Shown here one piece after another: positions 30,707 through 38,129 of a DNA stretch of 38,129 nucleotides. Within the stretch, counting starts at the first letter, position 1, and each line of letters starts with the position of its first letter. This stretch comes from Intrasporangium sp. Lineage in GTDB: Bacteria; Actinomycetota; Actinomycetes; Actinomycetales; Dermatophilaceae. The DNA lies in assembly GCF_030452765.1 (NCBI RefSeq), contig NZ_JAKDLO010000018.1, positions 1 through 38,129 of the forward strand, read 5' to 3'. The notes under the pieces are model-generated. The model searched no databases. It was not told the origin of the DNA and saw only the letters and a program-made list of their open reading frames with translations. The position numbers and the translations under genes are program-made.

Positions 30707-31402
30707 TCACTCCTTGGTAGTGGGATCGGACGGGGCGACCCGACGTCGGTCACTGCGCCAGCGCGTGGCGTAACGATCGACGACCTGGTCCAGCTCGACA
30801 CCGCCGACCACCGCGGGTCTGGCGCCGGCAGTGCTGCCTACCGGCTCGTCCGGGGCCGGCGAGGTGTCGTGAGGGACGGACATGGGGAAGTTGGTCGGAG
30901 TATGCCGCAGCACCCACCCGAAGTGGAAGGCGACGACGAACGCCACGACGGCGGCGCTGAGCAGGACGACGACCTCGCTCGGCCGGTGGAAGCCGATCAG
31001 CATCGCAGCAGGCATGAAGACCGCGATGACCGCGATACACAGGCTGATCCCCCGGTGGAAGCGCCCGGAGTCCGAGTGGGGCCAAGGATCGACGGCCCGG
31101 GTGATCTCTCTCGGCCCGGGTGACGGCGAGCACTCGTCCTTGATGGGGCAGCGGCCGCAGATCTCATGTTGGCCGACATAGCGGATGACCCGTTTCTCGG
31201 GGTCGAACGCTGCCGGGTAGAGCCACTGGTCCTCGTGGCACTGCCAGGCGTCCTTGCCCTCGTGGTAGACGAAGTTGCCGGTCCGCCACTGTGCCGACTT
31301 CTCGGCCGACCGTTGGCCCATCCGGTCGACCCCCCACGCGAAGAGGAGCAGCACGGAGGCGTAGCCGCTCACGAGCAGGACTGTGGCGGAAGGAGGCTGC
31401 AT
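30707..31402 (-). CDS. Cys-rich membrane protein cotranscribed with norB
   Basis: A 231-residue protein of unknown function. It has an N-terminal membrane helix (ATVLLVSGYASVLLLFAWGV), a hydrophilic region with GQHEICGRCPIKDECSPS (three cysteines, C-x2-C-x5-C, next to a His), two further membrane helices (ISLCIAVIAVFMPAAMLIGF and VVVLLSAAVVAFVVAFHFGW), and a basic C-terminal tail. The Cys/His cluster could bind a metal or Fe-S centre. ATG at 31402 lies seven bases past the norB stop and its own stop is four bases before the slipin start, so the three genes are tightly coupled. The ORF-track extension to 31786 is a norB shadow. Confidence 0.78.
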   Translation of the reverse strand: MQPPSATVLLVSGYASVLLLFAWGVDRMGQRSAEKSAQWRTGNFVYHEGKDAWQCHEDQWLYPAAFDPEKRVIRYVGQHEICGRCPIKDECSPSPGPREITRAVDPWPHSDSGRFHRGISLCIAVIAVFMPAAMLIGFHRPSEVVVLLSAAVVAFVVAFHFGWVLRHTPTNFPMSVPHDTSPAPDEPVGSTAGARPAVVGGVELDQVVDRYATRWRSDRRRVAPSDPTTKE

Positions 31403-31409
31403 CAGTGGG

Positions 31410-33728
31410 TCACTTCCTCTGGCGCCCGGCCGGCTCGAGCTCGACGAACAGGACGTCCTGCGGCATCTCCTCGACCGTCTTCCCGTGCCGGAAGTACCGG
31501 ACCCCGAGCCAGGTGATGTAGAGGAAGGGCAGGACGCCGCCGGCGATGAAGATGATGTCGCCGGGCAGGCGGCCCCATTCGAGGAGCGCGTTGTTCGGGT
31601 TGGTGATGTAGCCGAGGGTGCGCGCCTCGTAGTAGCCGGCGCCGACCGAGTGGTAGAGCTGCAGGACGCCCAGCGGCAGCAGGGTCGCGAAGACCATCCA
31701 GGCCAGGCCGATGTTGAGGCTCCAGAACGAGACCTTGGCCCACTTCTCCGGCCACTTGTCCTGCGGGATGAGGTATCGGAGCGCAAACATGGCCAGACCG
31801 ACCGCGAGCATGCCGTAGACGCCCATCATCGCGGCATGGGCGTGGTTGGCCGTCAGAGCCGTGCCGATCTCGTAGTAGCTGACGATCGGCAGGTTGACGA
31901 GGAACCCGAAGACCCCGGCGCCGACGAAGTTCCAGAAGCCGACGGCGACGAGGAACATGACCGCCCACCGGTGCGGGAACGGCTTGGACGACTTCGACTC
32001 CTGGCGAGCACCGAGCTGCATGAACGCCCATGCCTCGACGGTCAGGAAGGTCAACGGGATGACCTCGGCCGCCGAGAAGAAGGCTCCGAGGGCCATGTGC
32101 TCGACCGGCGTCCCCGAGAAGTAGAGGTGGTGCATGGTGCCGATGACGCCGCCCATCGAGTAGAGGATGACGTCCATGAAGATGATCCCGATCGCGATCC
32201 GCTCGCGGACGACCCCGAGCATGACGAAGATGTAGGCGACCATCACCGTGGTGAACAGCTCGAGGAAGTCCTCGACCCACAGGTGCACCACCCAGAAGCG
32301 CCAGAACTCCGCGACGGACAGGTGCGACTCGCTCGTGGCGAGCAGCCCGACCGCGTAGAAGGCGGGGATCGTCAGCGCGGAGAAGAAGAAGAGCCACGGC
32401 ATGTTGCCCTTGGACTCATGGCGCAGCCGAGCGCGGATCCCTCGGTAGATGATGAAGATCCAGATGAACAGACCGAGCGTCAGGAGGACCTGGAAGACCC
32501 GGGGCAGGTCGAGGTACTCCCACTGCTGCTCGAAGATCGGGCCCTTGGCCCACGAGACGCCGTGGATCGAGAGAGCTTCGGCCGTGAGAGAGCCGAAGAC
32601 GACCACGGCGAGCGCGCCGAGCAGGGCGTACGCGAGCTTGCTCTGCCCCTTCGGTTCACGCCCGGAGATCATCGGGGTCAGGAAGATGCCCGCGGCCAGG
32701 AACGCGGCTGCGGTCCAGAAGAGGGAGAGCTGCAGGTGCCAGGTCCGGGCCAGGTTGTACGGCAACAGCTGGGCAAGATCGAAGCCGAAGAACGAGAGGA
32801 TGTCGGCCCGGTAGTGCTCGGCAGCCGCGCCGACGAGCGTCTGGACGAGGAAGAGCAGCGCGATGACCAGGAAGAACCACGCCGTGGCCCGTTGGGCCAG
32901 GGTCAGCCCGACCTCACCGGGCTGCCGGAACGAGATGGTGGGCGCCTCCTCGGAGTGCCAGCCGATCCGACGGCTCCACCGGCCGTAGATCGCGAACATG
33001 ATCCCTGTCCCGCCGATGAGCACGATGAGCGACAGGCCGGACCAGACCAGCATGTCGGCGGTCGGCCCGTTGTCGACGCGTGGCTCCATCGGCCAGTTGT
33101 TCGTGTAGGAGTAGTCGAAGCCGGGCCGCTCGGCCGCCGCCGCCCAGGCCGTCCACGCGAAGAACGACGTTAGGGCCTTGACCTCGGCCGGGTCGGACAC
33201 GACGTTCGGTATCAGCCCGTGCTTCGTCGACTCCTCGCCGAAGAAGTTCGCGTAGTAGGCGATCTGGGCCCGGTACGCGTCGGCCTGCACGTTCGTGAAG
33301 GTCAGGGTGCCCGTCGCGGCGTCGTAGCGGTTGGTCCGCCACTCCTGCACCGTCTTGTCCCGCGGGTCCTGCTCCCCCGCGTCGGTGAAGGCCTGCCTGG
33401 TGAAGTCCGTCGCATGCCGCAGGTACTCTGCGGTGAAGTCCTGGCCGAGGTAGGCGCCGTGACCCACGATCGAGCCGTACTGCATCAGACCGCGCGCCTG
33501 GAAGAGCCGCTGCCCCTCGGTGATCTCAGCGCCGGTGAAGAGGACCTGCCCGCCTTGCGCGACGACCTTGTCGGGCTGCGGCATCGACGCGGTGTACGTG
33601 CGGAACGTCAGGAACCCCATGACGAAGAAGCTGAAGATCATCACGAGGGCGACGCCCTGGGCCCACCCCTTGGACACGAGCATCTGACGGGGCGGGCCGG
33701 ATTGACGCGGGAGGGTCTGGTTGGCCAT
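31410..33728 (-). CDS. norB: Quinol-dependent nitric oxide reductase (qNOR)
   Basis: Reduces 2 NO to N2O with quinol electrons. The 772 residues are the fused qNOR length: an N-terminal helix and a large periplasmic domain (about 45-250, GQRLFQARGLMQYGSIVGHG), then the 12-helix haem-copper oxidase-like core. Ligand histidines are visible in WVVHLWVED, GTMHHLYFSG and ANHAHAAMMG; the Glu residues of the FeB site (HLWVEDFLELF, SAAEVIPL) are present. ATG at 33728 has AGGAG five bases upstream; the ORF-track start adds one TTG codon. First gene of an operon with a Cys-rich membrane protein and a slipin. Confidence 0.96.
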   Translation of the reverse strand: MANQTLPRQSGPPRQMLVSKGWAQGVALVMIFSFFVMGFLTFRTYTASMPQPDKVVAQGGQVLFTGAEITEGQRLFQARGLMQYGSIVGHGAYLGQDFTAEYLRHATDFTRQAFTDAGEQDPRDKTVQEWRTNRYDAATGTLTFTNVQADAYRAQIAYYANFFGEESTKHGLIPNVVSDPAEVKALTSFFAWTAWAAAAERPGFDYSYTNNWPMEPRVDNGPTADMLVWSGLSLIVLIGGTGIMFAIYGRWSRRIGWHSEEAPTISFRQPGEVGLTLAQRATAWFFLVIALLFLVQTLVGAAAEHYRADILSFFGFDLAQLLPYNLARTWHLQLSLFWTAAAFLAAGIFLTPMISGREPKGQSKLAYALLGALAVVVFGSLTAEALSIHGVSWAKGPIFEQQWEYLDLPRVFQVLLTLGLFIWIFIIYRGIRARLRHESKGNMPWLFFFSALTIPAFYAVGLLATSESHLSVAEFWRFWVVHLWVEDFLELFTTVMVAYIFVMLGVVRERIAIGIIFMDVILYSMGGVIGTMHHLYFSGTPVEHMALGAFFSAAEVIPLTFLTVEAWAFMQLGARQESKSSKPFPHRWAVMFLVAVGFWNFVGAGVFGFLVNLPIVSYYEIGTALTANHAHAAMMGVYGMLAVGLAMFALRYLIPQDKWPEKWAKVSFWSLNIGLAWMVFATLLPLGVLQLYHSVGAGYYEARTLGYITNPNNALLEWGRLPGDIIFIAGGVLPFLYITWLGVRYFRHGKTVEEMPQDVLFVELEPAGRQRK

Positions 33729-34002
33729 CAAGACTCCTGTAGCACTGAAGAGGAAATGGAGGAAAACCCAATAGCTACGGCGGCGACAAGCCTTATTCCT
33801 GCACCAGACGGTAGCAGCGGCTTCATGACTTGGCGCGCTGGAATCACCGGCGGCCGCTCCGGGCGAGATCCCTTCACCCGCAGGGGTGTTCCTGACTCAT
33901 CCCGTCCCTGGCACTGGTACCGTTCACGGGTCCTGTGAGGTCGGGCGCCTTTGCACGGGGAAGTGGCCTGGCGTCCAAATGGCCCTTCGTCAGGAACGTG
34001 GC
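33729..34002. other. Intergenic region upstream of norB
   Basis: This 274-bp gap between the HAL-like gene stop and norB should hold the norB promoter. On the minus strand TAGCTATT about 45 bp before the ATG could be a -10, but I cannot find a matching -35 or a clear NO-regulator (NsrR, Crp/Fnr-type) palindrome. No gene is supported here. Confidence 0.4.
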
Positions 34003-35433
34003 TCAGCGCCATACCGTGTCGTCGTCGAGCAGCGCATGCGCAGTGGCCAGGTCATCGCTCGTGTCGTGGTCAGCTCGCGTGCTGCCGAGCCCGGCTACGC
34101 GCGGCCAGACGACCGCGAGCGGCCCATCCAGCGGCATACCCCGGGCGTGCAGGGCTGTGGTGGCAGCGAGCAGCTCGCATGCGAGCACATGCCGATAGGC
34201 GGTGACCGCCTCGTCGAGGCGAGTCGCGGCGTGCGAGGCCTGGCTCGCGTCGTCCTCGATCCCCGCGGACAGGTGGGCGGTCCCGAGCAGCGCCGGGGAC
34301 GCCGCGATCGTGCGCAGCCGCTCGACGGCCGAGGCCGCGGAGTACTCGAGGATGAGCAGCCCGTTCGCCCCCGGTCGGTCCCCGAGGAACCGCGGCAGCT
34401 CGTAGCCCGCGTCGGTGAGCAGGTGGGAGAGCCGCGAGAGGGAGCTGCGGGCAGAGGCCGTCAGCGCGATGGCAGTCGCGTCGAGCCGCAGCGCCAGCGG
34501 CGCGAGGTGGAAACCGCCGTGGTGCGCCACCGTGGGTGGGTCCGTCGAGATGACGGCAGGGTTCTCCGATCCCGCGTTGACCAAGGACTCGAGGCCGGTT
34601 CGGAGTCGGTCGAGCTCGGCCAGCAAGGGCCCGTGCACCTGCGGGTAGCAGCGCAGCCCGAAGAAGTCCTGCACCGGCGCGTCGGCTGCCGGCACGACAG
34701 CAAGCAGGCCGCGCACCGTCGCGGCGACCCGGCGGACCTCCGGGAAGGGGCTCACCATGTCGACCACCGGCCCGACGGCCTCGCGGTTGCCCCCGAGGGC
34801 GACGTGGGTCAAGGCGTAGACGACCATGGCGTGTTGTGAGAGTCGTTGCAGGACAACGGTCCCCAAGGCTGCCAGGGCGAGCGTGAGCGCGCTGCTTGAG
34901 ATCAGCGGCAAGGCGTCCCCGTCGTGCCACCCGGTCATGCCCGAGACCCTGCCATCGCGCCGTGGACGCTCGCCGAGCAGGGTCAGCCCGACCGTGGCGA
35001 GCGCGGAGAGGTCTGCGGTGCCCACCGACCCGTACGCGTGCACGACCGGCAGGTTGCCGTCGGCGCCGTTGGCCAGCTGGACCAGAGCGGCAGCAAGTGC
35101 CGGTCCGGCACCGGACGCACCGACGAGCAGCTGGTTGGCCCGTATGGCGCTGAGCGCGCGGACCGCGCCGGGGGCGACCTCCGGCCCCCATCCGCCGGCA
35201 TGGCTGCGCAGCAAGGCGGTTCCCGGGCGATCGGTCAGCGACGGGTCCTGGTCCCGGTTTGCGCCGACGCCGGTGGTGCGCCCATAGACCCGGCCGGCCC
35301 GCGCGGCCGTGGCCATGGCTGCCGCTGCGGCCGTCATTCTCGCCACGGCTGCGGGCTCCATCCGGCACCGGGCACCGGACGCGACGGCCTCCACCCGGTC
35401 GAGGGTCAACGACCGGCCGTCGAGGTCGATCAC
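34003..35433 (-). CDS. HAL/PAL-family lyase homologue lacking the MIO tripeptide
   Basis: A 476-residue protein of the aromatic amino acid lyase fold. The catalytic Tyr is kept (VYGRTTGVG, Tyr50; HAL Tyr53) and so is the core helix bundle (SPFPEVRRVAAT, NAGSENPAVIS, GANGLLILEYSAASAVERLR). The MIO-forming region reads HAYGSVGTADLSALATVGL (about 132-150) where HAL has GSVGASGDLAPLAH: the Ala-Ser-Gly is replaced by Thr-Ala with one residue missing. No MIO group can form. MIO-less members are known, notably ergothionase, which expels trimethylamine. GTG at 35433 has GAGGAGG upstream. It is divergent from an OpuC-like transporter. It could instead be an inactive or different lyase. Confidence 0.85.
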   Translation of the reverse strand: MIDLDGRSLTLDRVEAVASGARCRMEPAAVARMTAAAAAMATAARAGRVYGRTTGVGANRDQDPSLTDRPGTALLRSHAGGWGPEVAPGAVRALSAIRANQLLVGASGAGPALAAALVQLANGADGNLPVVHAYGSVGTADLSALATVGLTLLGERPRRDGRVSGMTGWHDGDALPLISSSALTLALAALGTVVLQRLSQHAMVVYALTHVALGGNREAVGPVVDMVSPFPEVRRVAATVRGLLAVVPAADAPVQDFFGLRCYPQVHGPLLAELDRLRTGLESLVNAGSENPAVISTDPPTVAHHGGFHLAPLALRLDATAIALTASARSSLSRLSHLLTDAGYELPRFLGDRPGANGLLILEYSAASAVERLRTIAASPALLGTAHLSAGIEDDASQASHAATRLDEAVTAYRHVLACELLAATTALHARGMPLDGPLAVVWPRVAGLGSTRADHDTSDDLATAHALLDDDTVWR

Positions 35434-35483
35434 GCCTGCCTCCTCACGTCCTGCCCGGCCGCCGTGACGGCCCGGCCGGGTAG

Positions 35484-35502
35484 ACCCACTGTTGTCATGG
35501 GT
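35484..35502. promoter_or_regulatory. Weak inverted repeat between HAL-like gene and ABC operon
   Basis: ACCCA-ctgttgtca-TGGGT is a 5-bp inverted repeat in the 212-bp divergent gap, next to TTGCAC (minus strand, about 35510) that could be a -35 for the lyase gene. It may be a shared operator but the arms are short. Confidence 0.25.
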
Positions 35503-35645
35503 ACATCCATCGTGCAAGGCTCGAAGCCGAGATTCCCCAAGCTGGGCACAACGGAGGTGTGGTCGCTGATACATCCTGGTGACTCTCGAGCACCGCTGGC
35601 CCGGGCTCCGCATCCCAAGTCCGGCCAGCGTGAGGTGACGATCCC

Positions 35646-36740
35646 ATGATCCGGTTCGAGTCGGTCAGCAAGTCCTATCCGGACGGCACCATCGCCGTCG
35701 GCGACCTGAGCCTGGAGGTTCCGGACGGCCAGACCACCGTCTTCGTCGGGCCGTCCGGCTGCGGCAAGACGACGTCGCTGCGGATGATCAACCGGATGAT
35801 CGAGCCGACGGGTGGGAGGATCACCGTCGACGACCGCGACACCGCGTCGATGGACGCCGCGACCCTGCGCCGCTCGATGGGCTATGTCATCCAGCACGCC
35901 GGGCTGTTCCCGCACCGCACGATCAAGGCCAACATCACCACCGTGCCGTTGCTGCTCGGCTGGGACCGGCGCCGCGCCGAGCGACGTGCGCTCGAGCTCA
36001 TGGAGCAGGTCGGGCTACCCGAGCACCTGGCCGGGCGGTATCCGGCGCAGCTGTCCGGTGGGCAGCAGCAGCGGGTGGGGGTCGCCCGCGCCCTCGCCGC
36101 AGACCCGCCCATCATGCTCATGGACGAGCCGTTCAGCGCCGTCGACCCCATCGTCCGAGAGCAGCTGCAGGACGCGTTCCTGATGTTGCAGGCGGATCTC
36201 GGCAAGACGATCGTCTTCGTCACCCACGACATCGACGAGGCGATCAAGCTCGGGGACCAGGTCGCCGTCCTGCGAGTGCGGGGGGAGCTCGCGCAGCTCG
36301 CATCGCCGGCGGACCTGCTTGCCGAGCCGACCGACGAGTTCGTCGCGGACTTCGTCGGCAAGGACCGGGGCTACCGGACGCTCGGCTTCCGCTCCGCCTC
36401 CTACCCCATCGCGACCGAGCCGACCGTGCCCGTCGGGGCGACCGCGGACCTGGCCCGTGTCACCGCGGCCGGCCGCTGGGTCCTCGTCATCGACGACGAG
36501 CGAAGGCCGCTCGGCTGGGTCGACCCGGACAAGGTGGACCAGGCGGTCTCCATCGGCTCGCTGCACCGCGGCGGGACTGTCGCCTCGGTGACGGGCACGC
36601 TGCGCGAAGCCCTCGACGCAGCACTGTCCTCACCCACCGGCCGCGGCGTCATCGTCGACGAGTCAGGGGCGCTGCTCGGCACCGTACGGGCTCACGAGGT
36701 GGTCGACGCCATCGCGGCCGACGCGCAACGGGCTCCCTGA
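35646..36740 (+). CDS. Osmoprotectant/quaternary-amine ABC transporter ATP-binding protein (OpuCA/ProV-like)
   Basis: A 364-residue ATPase. It has Walker A GPSGCGKTT (35-43), Q-loop YVIQHAGLFPH, signature LSGGQQQRVG, Walker B IMLMDEPFSAVD and the switch His in FVTHDIDEA. The C-terminus (about 250-355) has a CBS-like pair (WVLVIDDERRPLGWVD, GRGVIVDESGALLGTV), the ionic-strength sensing module of this subfamily. ATG at 35646 has GAGGTGA upstream; its stop overlaps the permease start by one base. The family imports glycine betaine, choline, carnitine and, in the EgtUV branch, ergothioneine. The substrate here is not determined. Confidence 0.94.
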   Translation: MIRFESVSKSYPDGTIAVGDLSLEVPDGQTTVFVGPSGCGKTTSLRMINRMIEPTGGRITVDDRDTASMDAATLRRSMGYVIQHAGLFPHRTIKANITTVPLLLGWDRRRAERRALELMEQVGLPEHLAGRYPAQLSGGQQQRVGVARALAADPPIMLMDEPFSAVDPIVREQLQDAFLMLQADLGKTIVFVTHDIDEAIKLGDQVAVLRVRGELAQLASPADLLAEPTDEFVADFVGKDRGYRTLGFRSASYPIATEPTVPVGATADLARVTAAGRWVLVIDDERRPLGWVDPDKVDQAVSIGSLHRGGTVASVTGTLREALDAALSSPTGRGVIVDESGALLGTVRAHEVVDAIAADAQRAP

Positions 36741-37384
36741 TGGACTGGTTCACCGCGCACGTCGACGAAGTGTGGAAGCTCTTCGTCGAGCATCTCTACC
36801 TCTCCGCGGTTCCCCTCGTCATCGGGCTGGCCATCGCGCTGCCGCTCGGGTGGCTCGCGAAGCGCTACCGGATCATCGGCCCACCACTGATCATGGGCAC
36901 CGGGCTGCTCTACACGCTGCCCTCGCTCGCGGTGTTCATCCTGCTGCCAGGCATCCTGCACACCCAGATCCTCGACCCCGTCAACGTCATCGTCGCGATG
37001 ACCATCTACACGATCGCACTGCTCGTGCGCACCGTCGCCGACGGGCTGCGCGCGGTCCCCGAGGACGTCCTGCTGTCCGCGACCGCGATGGGCTACCGCC
37101 CGTTCTCCCGGCTGGTCAAGGTCGAGCTGCCGCTGGCCGTTCCCGTCATCTCGGCCGGGCTTCGGGTCGCGGCGGTGAGCAACGTCAGCATCGTCAGCGT
37201 GGCCGCGATCATCGGGGTCCAGCAGCTCGGCTCGTTGTTCACCGACGGGTTCAACCGCGCCTTCTTCGCGCCCATCATCACCGGCATCGTCGCGTGCGTC
37301 GTCCTGTCGCTGGTGCTCGACCTGCTCATCATGGGCGTGACCCACGTGCTCACACCCTGGTCCCGCACCAGGAGGCCGGGATGA
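36740..37384 (+). CDS. ABC transporter permease, OpuCB-like
   Basis: A 214-residue inner-membrane permease with five to six helices (LYLSAVPLVIGLAIALPLGW, GTGLLYTLPSLAVFILLPGI) and the EAA loop DVLLSATAMGYRPFSRLVKVELP that docks on the ATPase. Start overlaps the ATPase stop as TGATG and its stop overlaps the next gene as ATGA, so the three are translationally coupled. There is no fused binding domain; with the next permease it forms a heterodimeric pore as in OpuC systems. Confidence 0.94.
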   Translation: MDWFTAHVDEVWKLFVEHLYLSAVPLVIGLAIALPLGWLAKRYRIIGPPLIMGTGLLYTLPSLAVFILLPGILHTQILDPVNVIVAMTIYTIALLVRTVADGLRAVPEDVLLSATAMGYRPFSRLVKVELPLAVPVISAGLRVAAVSNVSIVSVAAIIGVQQLGSLFTDGFNRAFFAPIITGIVACVVLSLVLDLLIMGVTHVLTPWSRTRRPG

Positions 37385-38129
37385 TCAACGACATCATCGC
37401 CTGGCTCTCGGACCCGGCCCACTTCCCCGAGATCGCCGAGCGCACCCAGGAGCACATCGTCTACTCGGTCATCTCGGTGGCCATCGCCGCGGCCATCGCG
37501 ATCCCGGCCGGCCTGTGGGTGGGGCACACGGGGCGAGGCCGGTTCGTCGTCGTCAACCTGGCCGGTGCCGCACGCGCCATACCCTCCCTGGGTCTGCTCT
37601 ACTTCATCGTGCTGTGGCTCAGCCCGAAGATCGGCGGGGACCTGGCGTTCCTGGTGCCCAACCTCGTGGTGCTGATCGTGCTGGCCATCCCACCCCTGCT
37701 GTCCGGGGCCTACGCCGGGGTCGAGGAGGTCGACCCGGCCGCCAGGGACGCGGCCCGTGGGATGGGGATGCGGGGCTGGCAGGTGCTGCTCAAGGTCGAG
37801 GTCCCGTGCGCGCTGCCGCTGCTCTTCTCCGGGCTGCGCTCGGCGTTCCTGCAGGTGATCGCCACGGCGACGATCGCCGCCACGGCCGCGCTCGGCGGGC
37901 TGGGACGCTTCCTCATCGACGGGCTGTCCGTGCGTGACTACCCGCAGATGGCCTCGGGCGCCGTCCTCGTCGCGGCCCTCGCCATCGTCGTCGATCTCCT
38001 GCTGGCCCTGACCCAACGACTCGTCACCTCCCCCGGGGTGTCGGGCCGGTTCGGCCGCACCCGACGCAGGGGTCGCGCCCCGGCCCCACCAGGCTCTGAA
38101 GCCGTTGTCAGACCCGACCCGGAGAATGT
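37381..38129 (+). CDS. ABC transporter permease, OpuCD-like (runs off window end)
   Basis: An open frame from ATG 37381 to the last base, about 249 residues without a stop; it is missing from the ORF track because it is unterminated. Helices VYSVISVAIAAAIAIPAGLW, AIPSLGLLYFIVLWL and LVVLIVLAIPPLLSGAY, and the EAA loop DAARGMGMRGWQVLLKVEVP, identify a second permease of the same system. The last residues (RTRRRGRAPAPPGSEAV) are a hydrophilic tail near the natural end. A substrate-binding protein gene is expected just beyond the window. Confidence 0.92.
   Translation, partial: MINDIIAWLSDPAHFPEIAERTQEHIVYSVISVAIAAAIAIPAGLWVGHTGRGRFVVVNLAGAARAIPSLGLLYFIVLWLSPKIGGDLAFLVPNLVVLIVLAIPPLLSGAYAGVEEVDPAARDAARGMGMRGWQVLLKVEVPCALPLLFSGLRSAFLQVIATATIAATAALGGLGRFLIDGLSVRDYPQMASGAVLVAALAIVVDLLLALTQRLVTSPGVSGRFGRTRRRGRAPAPPGSEAVVRPDPEN

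Noticed and set aside
31383-33173. 596-codon plus ORF rich in Asp/Glu/Arg
   Set aside because: Antisense shadow of norB, low complexity and no domain.
34103-35108. Ala-Ser-Gly in GASGAG of the HAL-like protein as the MIO site
   Set aside because: It lies about 30 residues before the GSVG motif, in the helix equivalent to the N..A.G.SG region of HAL, and not at the MIO loop.

Overview
The window is high-GC DNA from an actinobacterium. Supporting signs are a GTP-type PEP carboxykinase, a FolP2-type dihydropteroate synthase, a mycothiol-dependent-enzyme family protein, a sunset-domain membrane protein, a LytR-CpsA-Psr protein, tRNA genes without an encoded CCA, and many GTG/TTG starts. The gene set and the small repeats would fit Intrasporangiaceae (Janibacter/Phycicoccus/Tetrasphaera type), but that is an inference from general knowledge and not a search result.

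Layout from left to right. 1-1335: the end of a respiratory nitrate reductase operon (probable narJ tail, narI, a small cupin). 1509-3910 (minus): a FAD amine oxidase-like enzyme, purU, and a 40-codon leftover of L-serine dehydratase, apparently a trimmed serine/glycine/C1 operon. 4074-8514: a TetR regulator divergent from an acyl-CoA dehydrogenase with Asp at the usual Glu position, a BadH-like dehydrogenase and an AliA-like CoA ligase, resembling part of an alicyclic acid (cyclohexanecarboxylate) pathway. 8515-9071: a 54-bp tandem repeat and the 3' tail of an IMP dehydrogenase gene. 9072-14633: argS, a sunset-domain protein, an acyl-CoA ligase, and a divergent mycothiol-family/MarR pair sharing an operator. 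14715-16305: a hypothetical gene, tRNA-Arg, an integrase remnant, and two arrays of one 21-bp repeat in opposite orientation. 16306-22869: pckG, a DUF6328-like membrane protein, tRNA-Ser(GCU), an LCP protein, cspA, folP2, a small 36-codon transcription unit, a third 21-bp array and tRNA-Ser(UGA). 23009-28872: mgtE, cysE, cysK and a large membrane Fe-S oxidoreductase. 29142-33728: a hypothetical gene, then an operon of quinol nitric oxide reductase, a Cys-rich membrane protein and a slipin. 34003-38129: a HAL/PAL-fold enzyme that lacks the MIO tripeptide, divergent from an OpuC-like ABC transporter that runs off the end.

The two strongest leads are: (i) the MIO-less ammonia-lyase homologue beside a quaternary-amine-type ABC importer, a plausible uptake-and-cleavage module for a betaine such as ergothioneine or hercynine; and (ii) 23 copies of a 21-bp repeat in three intergenic arrays whose period is kept even where units flip orientation. 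Twenty-one bp is two DNA turns, so these look like stacked protein-binding sites rather than genes or CRISPR. The octamer CGGCATAC (often inside GGTATGCCGCTCAGC) is also conspicuously frequent. Most of the ORF track is shadow reading frames produced by the GC bias.
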